Source: JAUVRX01 sp049664225
GTDB lineage: Bacteria; Acidobacteriota; Thermoanaerobaculia; Multivoradales; JAHEKO01
NCBI GenBank assembly: GCA_049664225.1
Contig: JBATEX010000080.1
Coordinates: 1 to 64,000, forward strand
DNA: 64,000 nt
Reading direction: 5' to 3'
This document shows positions 17,514-25,917 of the stretch, piece by piece (within the stretch, counting starts at the first letter, position 1; each line of letters opens with the position of its first letter). The notes beneath the pieces were generated by a model. That model was not told the origin of the DNA. It worked only from the letters and a program-made list of their open reading frames with translations, and ran no database searches. The translations under genes and the position numbers were made by a program.

Positions 17514-18791
17514 TCAGGTCTCTCGCGTGAGCACGCGTCTACCGATATCTCGACGCAGAACCTTGCTAGGCCACTGGATCTTCGATGCCGCTTCGTAGGC
17601 AAGCTTGAGTGCGTCCTGCAGGTGGGGGCCGGAACCGCAGACATTGAGCACTCGCCCGCCAGACGCGACCAGCTTGCCATCCTTCAAGGCCGTTCCGGCG
17701 TGGAACACCTCCGCGCCCTCGACCTCTCGAGCCGCCCCGATACCGGTGATGGGCTCGCCCTTGACCGGGTCGCCCGGATAGCCGGCACTCGCCAGCACGA
17801 TGCAGCTGGTAGCCGCCTTGCGGAAGTGGAGGCGCGAGACCTCGAACTTGCCCTTGGCTCCGGAGGCCAGCACCGGCAGCAGGTCGTCTTCCAATCGCAT
17901 GAAGAGTGGTTGGGCCTCCGGGTCGCCAAATCGGACGTTGTACTCCAGTACCTTCGGGCCGTCATCGGTCAGCATGAGGCCGGCATAGAGGACCCCGATG
18001 AATGGTCTGCCCTCAGCCGCCATGCCTGCGATAGTCGGGCGCATCACGGTCTCCACCACGCCGGAGGCGCTCTCACCAGACAGCACACCTGACGGGCTAT
18101 GCGCGCCCATGCCGCCGGTGTTGGGACCTGTATCGTCTTCACCGATGCGCTTGTAATCCTTGGTGGTCGCAAAGTTGAGGAGGCGCTCACCGTCGCTCAG
18201 GGCGATGAAGGAAAGCTCTTCGCCTTCGAGGCACTCCTCGACCACAACCCGGTCCGCCGCCCTGCCGAAGCGTCGGTCTTCGAAGAGAATCTTCAGGGCG
18301 TCATCTGCCTCTGCCTGTTCGCCGACGATCAACACTCCTTTGCCGGCCGCCAGGCCATCCGCCTTGAGGACCACCGGATACCCGAACTTGGCCATCGCCT
18401 CGCGGGCTTCTTTCGCATCGTGAACAACCTGGAACGCGGCGGTGGGAATCCCATGCCGGGCCATGAACTCCTTGGCGAAGACCTTACTCCCCTCGAGCTC
18501 GGCGGCCCCTTGCCGGGGCCCGAATACGGCAATACCCCGCTCGTCGAGCTCGTCCGCCAGTCCCAGGGTCAGGGGCAGCTCGGGCCCCACCACGGTCAAG
18601 TCGATGCTCATCTCCTTGGCAAAATCCGCCAGCTTCTGGATCTCGTCCGGGGCGATAGGAACCAGGTCCGCAACCTCCGCGATGCCAGGATTCCCGGGCG
18701 CACAATAGAGCTCTTTCAGGAGCGGACTCTGACGCAGCTTCCAGCACAGGGCGTGCTCTCGACCACCACTGCCGACGACGAGTACTCTCAT
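17514..18791 (-). CDS. purD: Phosphoribosylamine-glycine ligase (GAR synthetase)
   Basis: 425 residues, the usual length. The N-terminus is MRVLVVGSGGREHALCWKLR, followed by ATP-grasp segments (KADGLAAGKGVLIVGE, then EECLEGEELSFIALSDGERL), the phosphoribosylamine-site GPNTGGMGAHSPSG, and the metal-binding EYNVRFGDPEAQ. It makes glycinamide ribonucleotide, the second step of purine synthesis. Its ATG overlaps the ispH stop by 4 bases, so the two genes are coupled although their pathways differ. Confidence 0.98.
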   Translation of the reverse strand: MRVLVVGSGGREHALCWKLRQSPLLKELYCAPGNPGIAEVADLVPIAPDEIQKLADFAKEMSIDLTVVGPELPLTLGLADELDERGIAVFGPRQGAAELEGSKVFAKEFMARHGIPTAAFQVVHDAKEAREAMAKFGYPVVLKADGLAAGKGVLIVGEQAEADDALKILFEDRRFGRAADRVVVEECLEGEELSFIALSDGERLLNFATTKDYKRIGEDDTGPNTGGMGAHSPSGVLSGESASGVVETVMRPTIAGMAAEGRPFIGVLYAGLMLTDDGPKVLEYNVRFGDPEAQPLFMRLEDDLLPVLASGAKGKFEVSRLHFRKAATSCIVLASAGYPGDPVKGEPITGIGAAREVEGAEVFHAGTALKDGKLVASGGRVLNVCGSGPHLQDALKLAYEAASKIQWPSKVLRRDIGRRVLTRET

Positions 18792-19681
18792 GGTTCACCT
18801 CGTTCCTGTTCGGCATGAGTGCCGACTGCGGCTGCAGGCCATTCCAGGATGGCCTCTTCCACCTCATCGATCACGTAGTCAGGTGTCGAGGCACCAGCGG
18901 TGATTCCCACGGTGCCGACGCTTTCGAACCAGTCGGGACGCAAATCCTGCGGGCCCTGGATCAAGTGAGATGGCTTCAATTCGCGACAAATCTCCCAAAG
19001 ATGACGGGTGTTGGCGCTCTGTTTGCCACCGATGATCAGGACCAGATCCACCGTGGGGTCGGCGCACAAGACCTGGGCGGCATCCTGGTTCTCCTTTGTG
19101 GCATAGCAGATCGTGTCGGCTCGTGATGCATGAGGTGCCCGTGACTCGATGAGTTTCACGACCTCTTCGTAGTCCTCCGAGTTGAGCGTAGTCTGATAGA
19201 GAACCTTGACCTTCGGGTAGCGGCTCCAGTCTACCTCTTCTACCTCTTCAACGGTCTTCAAGATGTGGTAGGCGCGCGGGTCGCGGTCCCGGGTGTAGCC
19301 GATCACTTCCCGGTGCTCGGGCTCCCCGATGAAGACCAGCTGCGCACCGTCCTCGAACGCTCGGTCGGCCTCCTCGTGAATGTCGTACACGAAGGGGCAG
19401 GTTGTATCCAGGATCTTCAGGCTTCGGCTCTGCGCCTGTCTGTGGAAGGACGGCGGCACTCCGTGGGCTGAGAAGACCACGGTGCCCTCACCGATCTCCT
19501 CGAGTGAGTCGATCGTCGGCACTCCGAGCTGCTCCATCTCCTCGACTACACGCTCGTTGTGGACCACTTGGCCGAGGATCTTGCCGTCGGCTCCGCCCAG
19601 CGACGCGAACTTCTTGACCTTGCGGTCAGCGATCCGCACGCCGGCACAGAATCCATACTTCTCGGCTCGTTTGACTCTCAT
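18788..19681 (-). CDS. ispH: 4-hydroxy-3-methylbut-2-enyl diphosphate reductase
   Basis: About 297 residues. The three cluster-binding cysteines are in EKYGFCAGVRIA, DTTCPFV and ADTICYATKENQDAA. Substrate-binding segments include VVHNERVVEEMEQLG, FSAHGVPPS and GGKQSANTRHLWEIC. It catalyses the last step of the MEP isoprenoid pathway using a 4Fe-4S cluster, so it depends on the SUF system at 50-56 kb. The start MRVKRAEKYGF is chosen by homology; the longer frame adds eight residues without support. Confidence 0.97.
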   Translation of the reverse strand: MRVKRAEKYGFCAGVRIADRKVKKFASLGGADGKILGQVVHNERVVEEMEQLGVPTIDSLEEIGEGTVVFSAHGVPPSFHRQAQSRSLKILDTTCPFVYDIHEEADRAFEDGAQLVFIGEPEHREVIGYTRDRDPRAYHILKTVEEVEEVDWSRYPKVKVLYQTTLNSEDYEEVVKLIESRAPHASRADTICYATKENQDAAQVLCADPTVDLVLIIGGKQSANTRHLWEICRELKPSHLIQGPQDLRPDWFESVGTVGITAGASTPDYVIDEVEEAILEWPAAAVGTHAEQERGEP

Positions 19682-19908
19682 GGCGAAGCGGCGAGATTGT
19701 AGCAAACGGCAGCGTCACTGCGGGTCCTCCAAAGTGTCCTCAGAAAAGGTCGTTTTCGCCGGCGAACCCGCGGTCCGAGTACCGACCCAACCAAGAAGAC
19801 ACTGCCTGCAAAAGGAACCTCAAAGGGTTTCTCTGCTGCTGCCAACCTGGCACCCGGGTTGCTGTTCCATTGCGACAGCATCTGAACCTCGATCGAAAGG
19901 AGACGACC

Positions 19909-20631
19909 GTGCGCCAGACAATCAAAGCCCTGCTGATAGTGATGAGTCTCTGCTTCGTCGCTCTGCCGGCTCTCGCTCAGTACCCGAGCCGACCCTACAC
20001 TGGACCGCAAGTACCAAAGAACCACCTGCGGGTCAACGTCGGCTACTTCACCCCGAATGGCGGTTCTGACTACTGGAACGACAAGGAGTTCGATTTCACC
20101 GGCTCTCCCGACGACTTCGCGAACGCCACTGTGGGAGTGGACTACATCCGTCAGTTGACCGAGCGACTCGGCCTGCTGGTGACGGCGAACTTCTGGGAAG
20201 ACGACTCCAACCAGTCCTACAGGGACTACTCGGATGAATTCGGTGCCAACATCACTCACACCACTACGGTCTCGACCAACTCTCTCGAAGTGGGTCTGGT
20301 GTACAGCTTCCTGCCTCGCCAGGCAGTGGTGATTCCCTATATCGGCGGAGCCGGAGGCTACTACGCCTGGGAGCTCCAGGAGGCCGGAGACTTCATCGAC
20401 TTCGGCGCTTTTCCTCCACAGATCTTCAACGACAGCTTTTCTTCCAGTGGAGGGACCTTCGGTTGGTCAGGGATCTTCGGGCTCGAGATTCCCTTCGGCC
20501 AGAAATGGTCGCTCCTTCTCGAGGGCCGTTGGCAGGGTATCAGGGCCGAGCTGGATGGCGATTTCCAGGGCTTTGGTACCCTGGACTTGTCGGGCGCCAA
20601 CGTTCGAATCGGCGCGTCTTATGGGTTTTAG
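19909..20631 (+). CDS. Outer-membrane beta-barrel protein
   Basis: 240 residues from GTG, preceded by AAAGGAG at good spacing. The signal peptide is VRQTIKALLIVMSLCFVALP ending ALAQ. The mature part has alternating amphipathic strands rich in Tyr, Trp and Gly: LRVNVGYFTPNG, VGVDYIRQLTERLGLLVTAN, LEVGLVYSFLPRQAVVIPYI, KWSLLLEGRWQGI. The last residues, RIGASYGF, end in phenylalanine, the usual BamA recognition signal. It resembles OmpW- or opacity-type 8-stranded barrels; the ligand or role is unknown. Confidence 0.75.
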   Translation: MRQTIKALLIVMSLCFVALPALAQYPSRPYTGPQVPKNHLRVNVGYFTPNGGSDYWNDKEFDFTGSPDDFANATVGVDYIRQLTERLGLLVTANFWEDDSNQSYRDYSDEFGANITHTTTVSTNSLEVGLVYSFLPRQAVVIPYIGGAGGYYAWELQEAGDFIDFGAFPPQIFNDSFSSSGGTFGWSGIFGLEIPFGQKWSLLLEGRWQGIRAELDGDFQGFGTLDLSGANVRIGASYGF

Positions 20632-20720
20632 CGAGAGAGCAGGGCTCACTCCTCAGGGTCTTGGGGTCCCGGGCAGAGGACGAGGACCATGTGGCGGTCC
20701 GTTCGGGGGCGTAGGGAACG

Positions 20721-20827
20721 CTAGCAGAAGGCCTCTTCGTAGTCTTCGATAGCGGCGGTCGTCGGCCGACCTCCAAACCATGCCAGGGATGCGGCCGCCA
20801 CCGATAGAAGGAAGTCGCTTCAGCCAT
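20721..20827 (-). pseudogene. Inorganic pyrophosphatase remnant with internal deletion
   Basis: The ATG at 20827, with GAGGATAG before it, opens MAEATSFYRWRPHPWHGLEV, the N-terminus of family I pyrophosphatases of the 'PHPWHG' type. After GRRP the protein core is missing. In another frame the next codons read AIEDYEEAFC-stop, which matches the usual pyrophosphatase C-terminus. So about 130 or more codons appear deleted, with a frame change. The start is only 4 bases after the stop of the selenoprotein gene, so an intact ancestor would have been co-translated with it. Confidence 0.5.
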
Positions 20828-20831
20828 GGTT

Positions 20832-21584
20832 CTATCCTCTTGCCTCAGGGGAAAAGTCCACCAACGCTGGCGGCTCCAAAGCAGGATCCTCCAGCAGTTC
20901 GAGCGCAGCCTCGATGACCGCCATCTGCTTGGCAGGGTCGTTCGGCGTGTCCAGTGGGTAACCGTGCGGAAAGGGCACCATGAGAGCCCTCGGAGGACGG
21001 ACCTTTTCTGCCACCAGCCGCAAGAGTTGGATGACCACCGTCGGAATCCCGTGGCGCTCCAACTCGGCTGCGATCAGACCCACGGTCTGATTGCAGACCG
21101 GTCACACCGGCACCAACAGGGCTGCCTCCACCTCCTGCCTCAGGAAATTGTCGCAGGCGAGTGGAATGATGTCTCGTACCATCCGACCGGGTGAGGTAAC
21201 CGACCCCATGAACGAGAGATACCGTTCAGCCAGAGAGCCGACTCGACCCTGTTCCAGCAGCTCTCGCATTCTGTCCAGAGGAAATGCGACGTTCATGTCC
21301 TGCTCCACACCGGTGTGATCCCAGGAACCGCTTCGATGATTCTCGACCAGTTGGCTGACCTCCGTATCCCATGGGATCTCCCGATAGCAGGGATCACCCC
21401 CTTTGACCTCCTTGCTGCAGGGCTTTTGCCCGATCAGAGTCAGACCGGCCGTAGAGACCAGGCCCACGCGACTTTCAGAGAGAGGTTTCTTGAGAGGTGC
21501 CCAGGGCACCGGATCGATACGGCGCCACCTGTAGGTCTTGATGAACGCTCTAACCGGCAGCGAGAACTCGCTCATATCTCCCAT
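20832..21584 (-). CDS. GrdB-like selenoprotein (UxxC) of the glycine/betaine/D-proline reductase B family
   Basis: Read through one UGA, the gene encodes 250 residues: MGDMSEFSLPVRAFIKTYRW at the start and HGIPTVVIQLLRLVAEKV in the second half. UGA 21104-21102 is codon 161 in the context LLVPV-Sec-PVC-NQTVGLIAAE, giving a U-P-V-C redox motif. Homologues in many bacteria annotated as glycine/sarcosine/betaine reductase selenoprotein B family have Cys or Sec here. A perfect 8-bp stem with a GUG loop (21073-21091) follows the UGA at the right distance for a bacterial SECIS. No grdA or grdC lies nearby, so true glycine reductase activity is unlikely; a thiol/selenol redox role is inferred. Gene callers split it at the UGA. 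Confidence 0.85.
21073..21091 (-). promoter_or_regulatory. Bacterial SECIS hairpin of the GrdB-like gene
   Basis: AUCAGACC pairs with GGUCUGAU around the loop GUG. The loop begins 18 bases after the UGA and its first base is G, as required by the SelB-binding bSECIS model (loop 16-37 bases downstream, G among the first two loop bases). Confidence 0.7.
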
Positions 21585-22129
21585 GGCGGCACTATCCTAG
21601 CGCGGGAAAGGGTGGGGCGGGGCCCACCGCCAGCCGGCCTTTGAGGGCTTGAGGGTTGAATCGCCCGTCGCTTGCTCCGGCCTACCTTTGAGGGCTTGGG
21701 GTCTTGAGTTGTTGGTGGTACTGGGCCACGCGCGAGGCTCTCCCCCGTCGTCCTGGGCCTCCGGCTGGAAGCCTCGCACGCGGCCTTGCACCGTTCTCTT
21801 CTCTCAGGACATCGATGCGGATGAAGACTTCTTCCAAGGAGTCGCCTCCTAGCCCCCTACATTCCTAAGCCCATACTGCCCTAGGCCCCTATTGCCCTCC
21901 GTGGTGCCCGAGATTCGATCGGGTGGTTCGCAGGGGGTTGTTGAAGCATCAGCGAGACAGAGCTCTCTGGGCACGTCCAAGAGGTCGGTCCGGGGGGCGG
22001 GGCCCCAGGGGGTTCTTGCAACGGAAGGGCGGATAGCCTCCTGGGGCCCCGCCCCCCGGTCTGACCTCACAAGATCGTGGTCATCTGCCGAGGTCCCAAA
22101 ATCCAAGCCCCAGGACGAGTGGGTGGGCG
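21585..22129. other. 545-base gene-free stretch with repeats
   Basis: No supported gene. It holds two copies of a motif related to TTTGAGGGCTTGaGGgtTGA (about 21638-21656 and 21688-21708), a block CCTAAGCCCATACTGCCCTA followed by GGCCCCTATTGCCCTCC (about 21862-21899) that reappears inverted at 28213-28262, and the long inverted repeat at 21981-22067. The composition is C/G-skewed and unlike coding sequence. Confidence 0.6.
21981..22067. repeat. Long GC-rich inverted repeat
   Basis: The left arm GAGGTCGGTCCGGGGGGCGG continues GGCCCCAGG. The right arm CCTGGGGCCCCGCCCCCCGG continues TCTGACCTC. The arms are complementary over about 29 bp with two mismatches and are separated by about 29 bp. It lies downstream of the nitrilase gene on the minus strand. 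It could fold as a very stable hairpin, acting as a terminator or as a nonautonomous mobile element. Confidence 0.6.
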
Positions 22130-23119
22130 TCAGCCGTCGTCTTCGCCGACGGCGTCGTCGATGGCGGGTGGGACGTCGCGGACCATCGGGCGAGGTTGGC
22201 GGTCGACGGTGAGCTGGAAGACGTCCGGGCGACCGTAGTGGCCAGCCACGTCGAGCTGGAAGCGCGGGCCCTGCATGAGGCGGGGATCAACCTCGCCGTA
22301 CAGGATCTCCTGGCTTTGGATAACCGGCTCAGTCACCCACTTTCCGTCGGGATCGACGATGGCGCTGCCTCCCGGATTGATCCATTCCAGCTCCGAGGGC
22401 AGGAACTCCTCTTTGAATGCCAACCTATCGGGGACGTCCTCCCGCCGCATGGCGCTACAGCAGCCGATAACGTAGACCCGACCTTCCTTGGCGATATGCC
22501 GCAGCGTAGACAACCAGGGCTCGCCCCTGTCCCACGTCGGAGCCACATGGATCTGTGCTCCTCCGGCGTACAGCGCGTACCGGGCCAGCGGCATGTAGTT
22601 CTCCCAGCAGATCAAACCACTGAGCCGACCGACCGGCACATCGTGAACCTGCAGCGTGCTGCCATCACCCTGGCCGTGCACGATGCGCTCGCCGACGGTC
22701 GGCACCAGCTTGCGGTGACACCCCAGGATCTCGCCATCGGGACCGATGAACAGCAGCGAGTTGTAGAGAGTGGCTCCGCTGGCTTCCGTATTGCGCTCGT
22801 TGAGTCCCATGACGACCGTCACCTTCGCGGCCCGAGCCGCCGCGCAGAGTCTCCCGGTGGCTTCGTCGGGGACGCTAACGGAGTTGTCTAGGAGCTCGAC
22901 GTAGAGATCCCGAAGAGCCTTGGTGTTGCCTGACGGTATGAACCAGACCCAGAACGGGTAGCCGGGCAGATAGCCCTCGGGAAAGACCACGAGGCGAGCG
23001 CCCTTCGCACCCGCTTCGGTGATCAGGGAACAGGCTTTGTCGAGAGTCGCCTTGCGATCCAAGAAGACTGGTGATCCTTGGACTGCTGCCACCAAGAAGG
23101 GCTCGCTCGAATGCGTCAT
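22130..23119 (-). CDS. Nitrilase / carbon-nitrogen hydrolase
   Basis: 329 residues from the ATG preceded by GGAGGAATTG; the open frame extends further upstream without support. The catalytic triad is visible: Glu in VVFPEGYLPGYPFWVW, Lys in ILGCHRKLVPTVGER, and Cys in VGRLSGLICWENYMPLAR. The sequence after Cys (WENYMPLAR-A-L-Y) is typical of branch 1 nitrilases (aliphatic or aryl nitriles to acids plus ammonia) rather than amidases. It ends with an acidic tail (DDAVGEDDG). A broad hydrolase role is expected; the substrate is unknown. Confidence 0.88.
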   Translation of the reverse strand: MTHSSEPFLVAAVQGSPVFLDRKATLDKACSLITEAGAKGARLVVFPEGYLPGYPFWVWFIPSGNTKALRDLYVELLDNSVSVPDEATGRLCAAARAAKVTVVMGLNERNTEASGATLYNSLLFIGPDGEILGCHRKLVPTVGERIVHGQGDGSTLQVHDVPVGRLSGLICWENYMPLARYALYAGGAQIHVAPTWDRGEPWLSTLRHIAKEGRVYVIGCCSAMRREDVPDRLAFKEEFLPSELEWINPGGSAIVDPDGKWVTEPVIQSQEILYGEVDPRLMQGPRFQLDVAGHYGRPDVFQLTVDRQPRPMVRDVPPAIDDAVGEDDG

Positions 23120-23154
23120 CAATTCCTCCGGTAGGTACTGCGGTGACTCGGCCC

Positions 23155-23817
23155 TCAGGGCGAGGGAACGTCGAGGCCGGTGGTGGTGTCTTCTGGGTCT
23201 GAATCCGGGGTCCGAAGATCCGTCCAATGCACGGTGCTTCTCTCGACAAGCTCGGACCAGACCGACTCAGGGGAGGGATCGAAGACGATAGGCGCCTCTC
23301 CGGGCAGCACGCGCCAGCCGCCGCGAGCCAGTTCCGCATCCAGCTGCCCTGCTCCCCAACCGGCAAATCCCAGGTAGAGTCGAAACTGCCTGTCGGAGTC
23401 TGTCTCGGAGGCCAGTCGCCTCAATAAATCTCCGCTGCCACTGAAGTAGATGTCCGCGAAGACATGGCGGGCGTCCCCAGGAGCCTCGTCGGCCTGAACG
23501 AGCAGCGTGATCTGTCCCCGCTGAACTGGACCACCGATGAACACCTGGTGAGGGCTCTCCGCCAACCCCTCGACATCGGGCAGCACATGATCGGCAGGCA
23601 TCTCGGTGGGCCAATTAATGATGAGGCCAAGGGCTCCTGTCTCGTCGTACTCCAGCAACAAAACGACGGTCTCGGAGAAGTTGGGATCCCTCATCTCGGG
23701 ACCTGCGATCAAGAACTTGCCTCTCGCCGGCTCTTCCCTCGGCGGTCCCGACGAGGCCCCAAGCCCCCCCTCGAGGAGACAGAGCAGCAGGACTCCGATC
23801 TGAATTCTGATTCGCAC
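23155..23817 (-). CDS. YqgE/AlgH-family protein with an N-terminal signal sequence
   Basis: About 220 residues. The core has all YqgE marks: KFLIAGPEMRDPNFSETVVL, GALGLIINWP, QVFIGGPVQRGQITLLVQ, and RLYLGFAGWGAGQLDAELAR with GGWRVLPGEAPIVF. Unusually, it is preceded by VRIRIQIGVLLLCLLEGGLG, a typical signal peptide, whereas YqgE is normally cytoplasmic. The GTG start at 23817 is chosen because GGAAGG lies upstream; an ATG eleven codons earlier (23850) is the alternative and also leaves the hydrophobic segment near the N-terminus. The function of YqgE is not established. Confidence 0.8.
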   Translation of the reverse strand: MRIRIQIGVLLLCLLEGGLGASSGPPREEPARGKFLIAGPEMRDPNFSETVVLLLEYDETGALGLIINWPTEMPADHVLPDVEGLAESPHQVFIGGPVQRGQITLLVQADEAPGDARHVFADIYFSGSGDLLRRLASETDSDRQFRLYLGFAGWGAGQLDAELARGGWRVLPGEAPIVFDPSPESVWSELVERSTVHWTDLRTPDSDPEDTTTGLDVPSP

Positions 23818-23980
23818 TCTCGAGCCTTCCGGTGGTTCCCTAGCGACCATTCTCTCTCAAGCCCTGGGATTCGGCCAGTCGAGATTCCGGGGCATGGTCG
23901 ATTCGCGCTCGGCAAGCCTGTCCGCCTGGCTCTACAATGACTGGAAGGGATTCGAGAACCGACCATTGGAGGACGATGCC

Positions 23981-24517
23981 GTGTCAGGAATTCTCCGCAG
24001 TCTCAGCACTATGACCAGCCTCGCAGTCCTGCTCGGCGCGCCCGCGCTGTTCGGGCAGCAAGCCGCTCCCCAACCCGTGGCTGCCGAGGTACCGATTCAA
24101 CTGGCAAAGCTCAACCAAACCCTCGCAGAGATAGCCGACTTGCTGGAACGCAACCTCGAAGGTCAACGCCTGGGGTTGGTGATGGCCCGCATTCAGCTCA
24201 GCTCCGGACGGTCTGCCAGAGCTGAGGAACAGCTGGCAACCGCCAGAGCGACTCGCGCCGATCTCCAGAACCAGAAGGCCAAGATGGAGGGGCAGCTCCA
24301 GATCTTCGCCGATCGACTGGATATGGGTCAGGTCGACATGCCGGCCGAAGATATCGAAACCATGGCCGATGAAAGCGCTCTCCAGCTCGACCTGCTCAAG
24401 AAGCAGATCAAGGGTATAGACCGGGAGATCATGGAGCTCGAAAACTCCCTGACCCGCTACCAGCAAGATCTCGAAGACTGGCAGACCGTCATCGACCGTC
24501 GGCTGAGTGACTACTGA
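23981..24517 (+). CDS. Exported coiled-coil protein
   Basis: 178 residues from GTG with GGAGG eight bases upstream. The signal peptide (TMTSLAVLLGAPALFGQQA) is followed by an almost wholly helical body: KLNQTLAEIADLLERN, EEQLATARATRADLQNQKAK, LDLLKKQIKGIDREIMELEN. Heptad-like spacing of Leu and Ile suggests a coiled coil of about 120 residues, likely periplasmic. I recognise no family. Its end overlaps the end of the convergent hydrolase gene by 29 bases. Confidence 0.6.
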   Translation: MSGILRSLSTMTSLAVLLGAPALFGQQAAPQPVAAEVPIQLAKLNQTLAEIADLLERNLEGQRLGLVMARIQLSSGRSARAEEQLATARATRADLQNQKAKMEGQLQIFADRLDMGQVDMPAEDIETMADESALQLDLLKKQIKGIDREIMELENSLTRYQQDLEDWQTVIDRRLSDY

Positions 24518-25352
24518 GCTGACTCAGCAAGGCTGCCAGCGCTTCGTTGAAGCGGTCGGGGTTGTCCAGCTGTAGGAAGTGACTCGCATTTGCCACGACC
24601 CGATAGTCGACATGAGGAGCGAGTCCGCGAACGAACTGCTCGTAATCCGGGGTCCAGAAGGGTGATTCAGCCAACAGCACAAGTAGCGGCACTGCGATCG
24701 GATCTTCCGCCCAGATCTCTGCTTCGCCCACTCCCTCCAGACTGGAAACCAGGACCTTCTGAGGTGTTGCCAGCATCATGGACCTGATATCGCGAGTCAA
24801 CTCTGGGGAAAGATCTGCTGGGATCATTCTCTCGACAGCCTCCAGGTAGTTCTCCGCTCGGAACGGCGCGACCATCTGATTCCAAATCTCTGGATCGGAG
24901 ACCAGCGGCCGGAAACCCCCTTCGACAGCCATAATGCCCTGGGTCTTTTCCGGATAGATCCGATAGAACTGCCGCACGACCGGAACCCCGTTGCTGTGCC
25001 CCACCAGGACGGCTCGCTCGACACCCGCGTCTTTCATCGATGCGGCCACTCCGCGAGCCAGATACTCCATCGAGTAGATCTCGTCGGGTGCATCGCTCTC
25101 ACCGTGTCCTGGAAGATCGACGTATAGGGCTCTCCAGCCTTCAGGCAATGCCGAGGTCTGCAACCGCCAAACCGTGGCATCGCAACCCCACCCGTGTACA
25201 AAGACCACCGCCTTCTGGCCTTCGCCCTGAATCCAATAATGAACCCTGGCGCCGTCGAGTGTTGCGAAGGAAGAGGTCAGGCCGCTGAACTCGGGTGGCA
25301 CCCCACCTACCGCGACAGTTGCCACCAGACTCAGCAGGAGGAGTACTCTCAA
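24489..25352 (-). CDS. Exported alpha/beta-hydrolase
   Basis: About 287 residues. The start is taken as TTG at 25352, giving signal peptide LRVLLLLSLVATVAVGGVPP; no ATG is suitably placed. The alpha/beta-hydrolase core shows the oxyanion strand VVFVHGWGCDATVW, the nucleophile elbow VGHSNGVP (Ser), and a late His in VVANASHFLQLDNPDRFNEA. Substrates are unknown; esterase or epoxide-hydrolase-like folds share this pattern. It follows the YjjX gene by 31 bases and is probably in the same mRNA as the AhpD-like selenoprotein. Confidence 0.8.
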   Translation of the reverse strand: MRVLLLLSLVATVAVGGVPPEFSGLTSSFATLDGARVHYWIQGEGQKAVVFVHGWGCDATVWRLQTSALPEGWRALYVDLPGHGESDAPDEIYSMEYLARGVAASMKDAGVERAVLVGHSNGVPVVRQFYRIYPEKTQGIMAVEGGFRPLVSDPEIWNQMVAPFRAENYLEAVERMIPADLSPELTRDIRSMMLATPQKVLVSSLEGVGEAEIWAEDPIAVPLLVLLAESPFWTPDYEQFVRGLAPHVDYRVVANASHFLQLDNPDRFNEALAALLSQLSSHSADGR

Positions 25353-25383
25353 GTCGTTTCGCAGGGTCGGTCCCCTACCTCGT

Positions 25384-25917
25384 CTATCCACTGTAGAGCT
25401 CACTGCTCTTGAAGGGCACCAGTGCCAGCAGGATGGCATGCTCGTAGAGCTCCCGCCGATCAATCACGTTTCCCGTCAGCAGCCCCAGGGCACCTTCCTT
25501 CTGCTTCGAGTTGCGGCGTCCGAATACGATGTCGTCGGCTTCCCCCAGCTCTTTGCCGGCCCTGATCAGATCGCTGACGGGCACTGGCAGGACGAAGGTG
25601 CCCGAGCGCCCCCGGGCACTGATTCCTGCCGAGCGCACCACCACCCAGGCGAAAGCCAGCAAGTCACCGTCGCTCTCCGCGACCCCACCTTCGATGCCAA
25701 CCCAAAAGTCGGCTTCGGACACCTGTTTCTCCGCTGCACAAGCTCTTTGCTCCGCCCCGTGCAGGGTCTCGACGTCACTCATCGGCTGAGCCGCGACACC
25801 GGAGGCCACCTTCGCACCGTCGACTTCGAATCGGTCGGGAGCAAACATGCGGGTGAAAGCGTTCAGGGCCGCCTGGATCTTGACCGGATTGCCGGAGGCT
25901 ACGACCACTCTTTTCAT
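25384..25917 (-). CDS. Inosine/xanthosine triphosphatase (YjjX/DUF84 family)
   Basis: 177 residues. MKRVVVASGNPVKIQAALNA at the start, then AEKQVSEADFWVGIEGGVAE, then SGTFVLPVPVSDLIRAGKEL and FGRRNSKQKEGALGLLTGNV define the family. YjjX removes ITP and XTP from the nucleotide pool, with higher activity on damaged purine triphosphates. Its ATG overlaps the stop of the AhpD-like gene (ATGA), placing both in one operon, a plausible link between oxidative or nitrosative stress and nucleotide-pool cleaning. Confidence 0.9.
   Translation of the reverse strand: MKRVVVASGNPVKIQAALNAFTRMFAPDRFEVDGAKVASGVAAQPMSDVETLHGAEQRACAAEKQVSEADFWVGIEGGVAESDGDLLAFAWVVVRSAGISARGRSGTFVLPVPVSDLIRAGKELGEADDIVFGRRNSKQKEGALGLLTGNVIDRRELYEHAILLALVPFKSSELYSG

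Noticed and set aside
19696..19701. TACAAT before ispH as a -10 element
   Set aside because: No acceptable -35 at 16-18 bases; too weak to list as a promoter.
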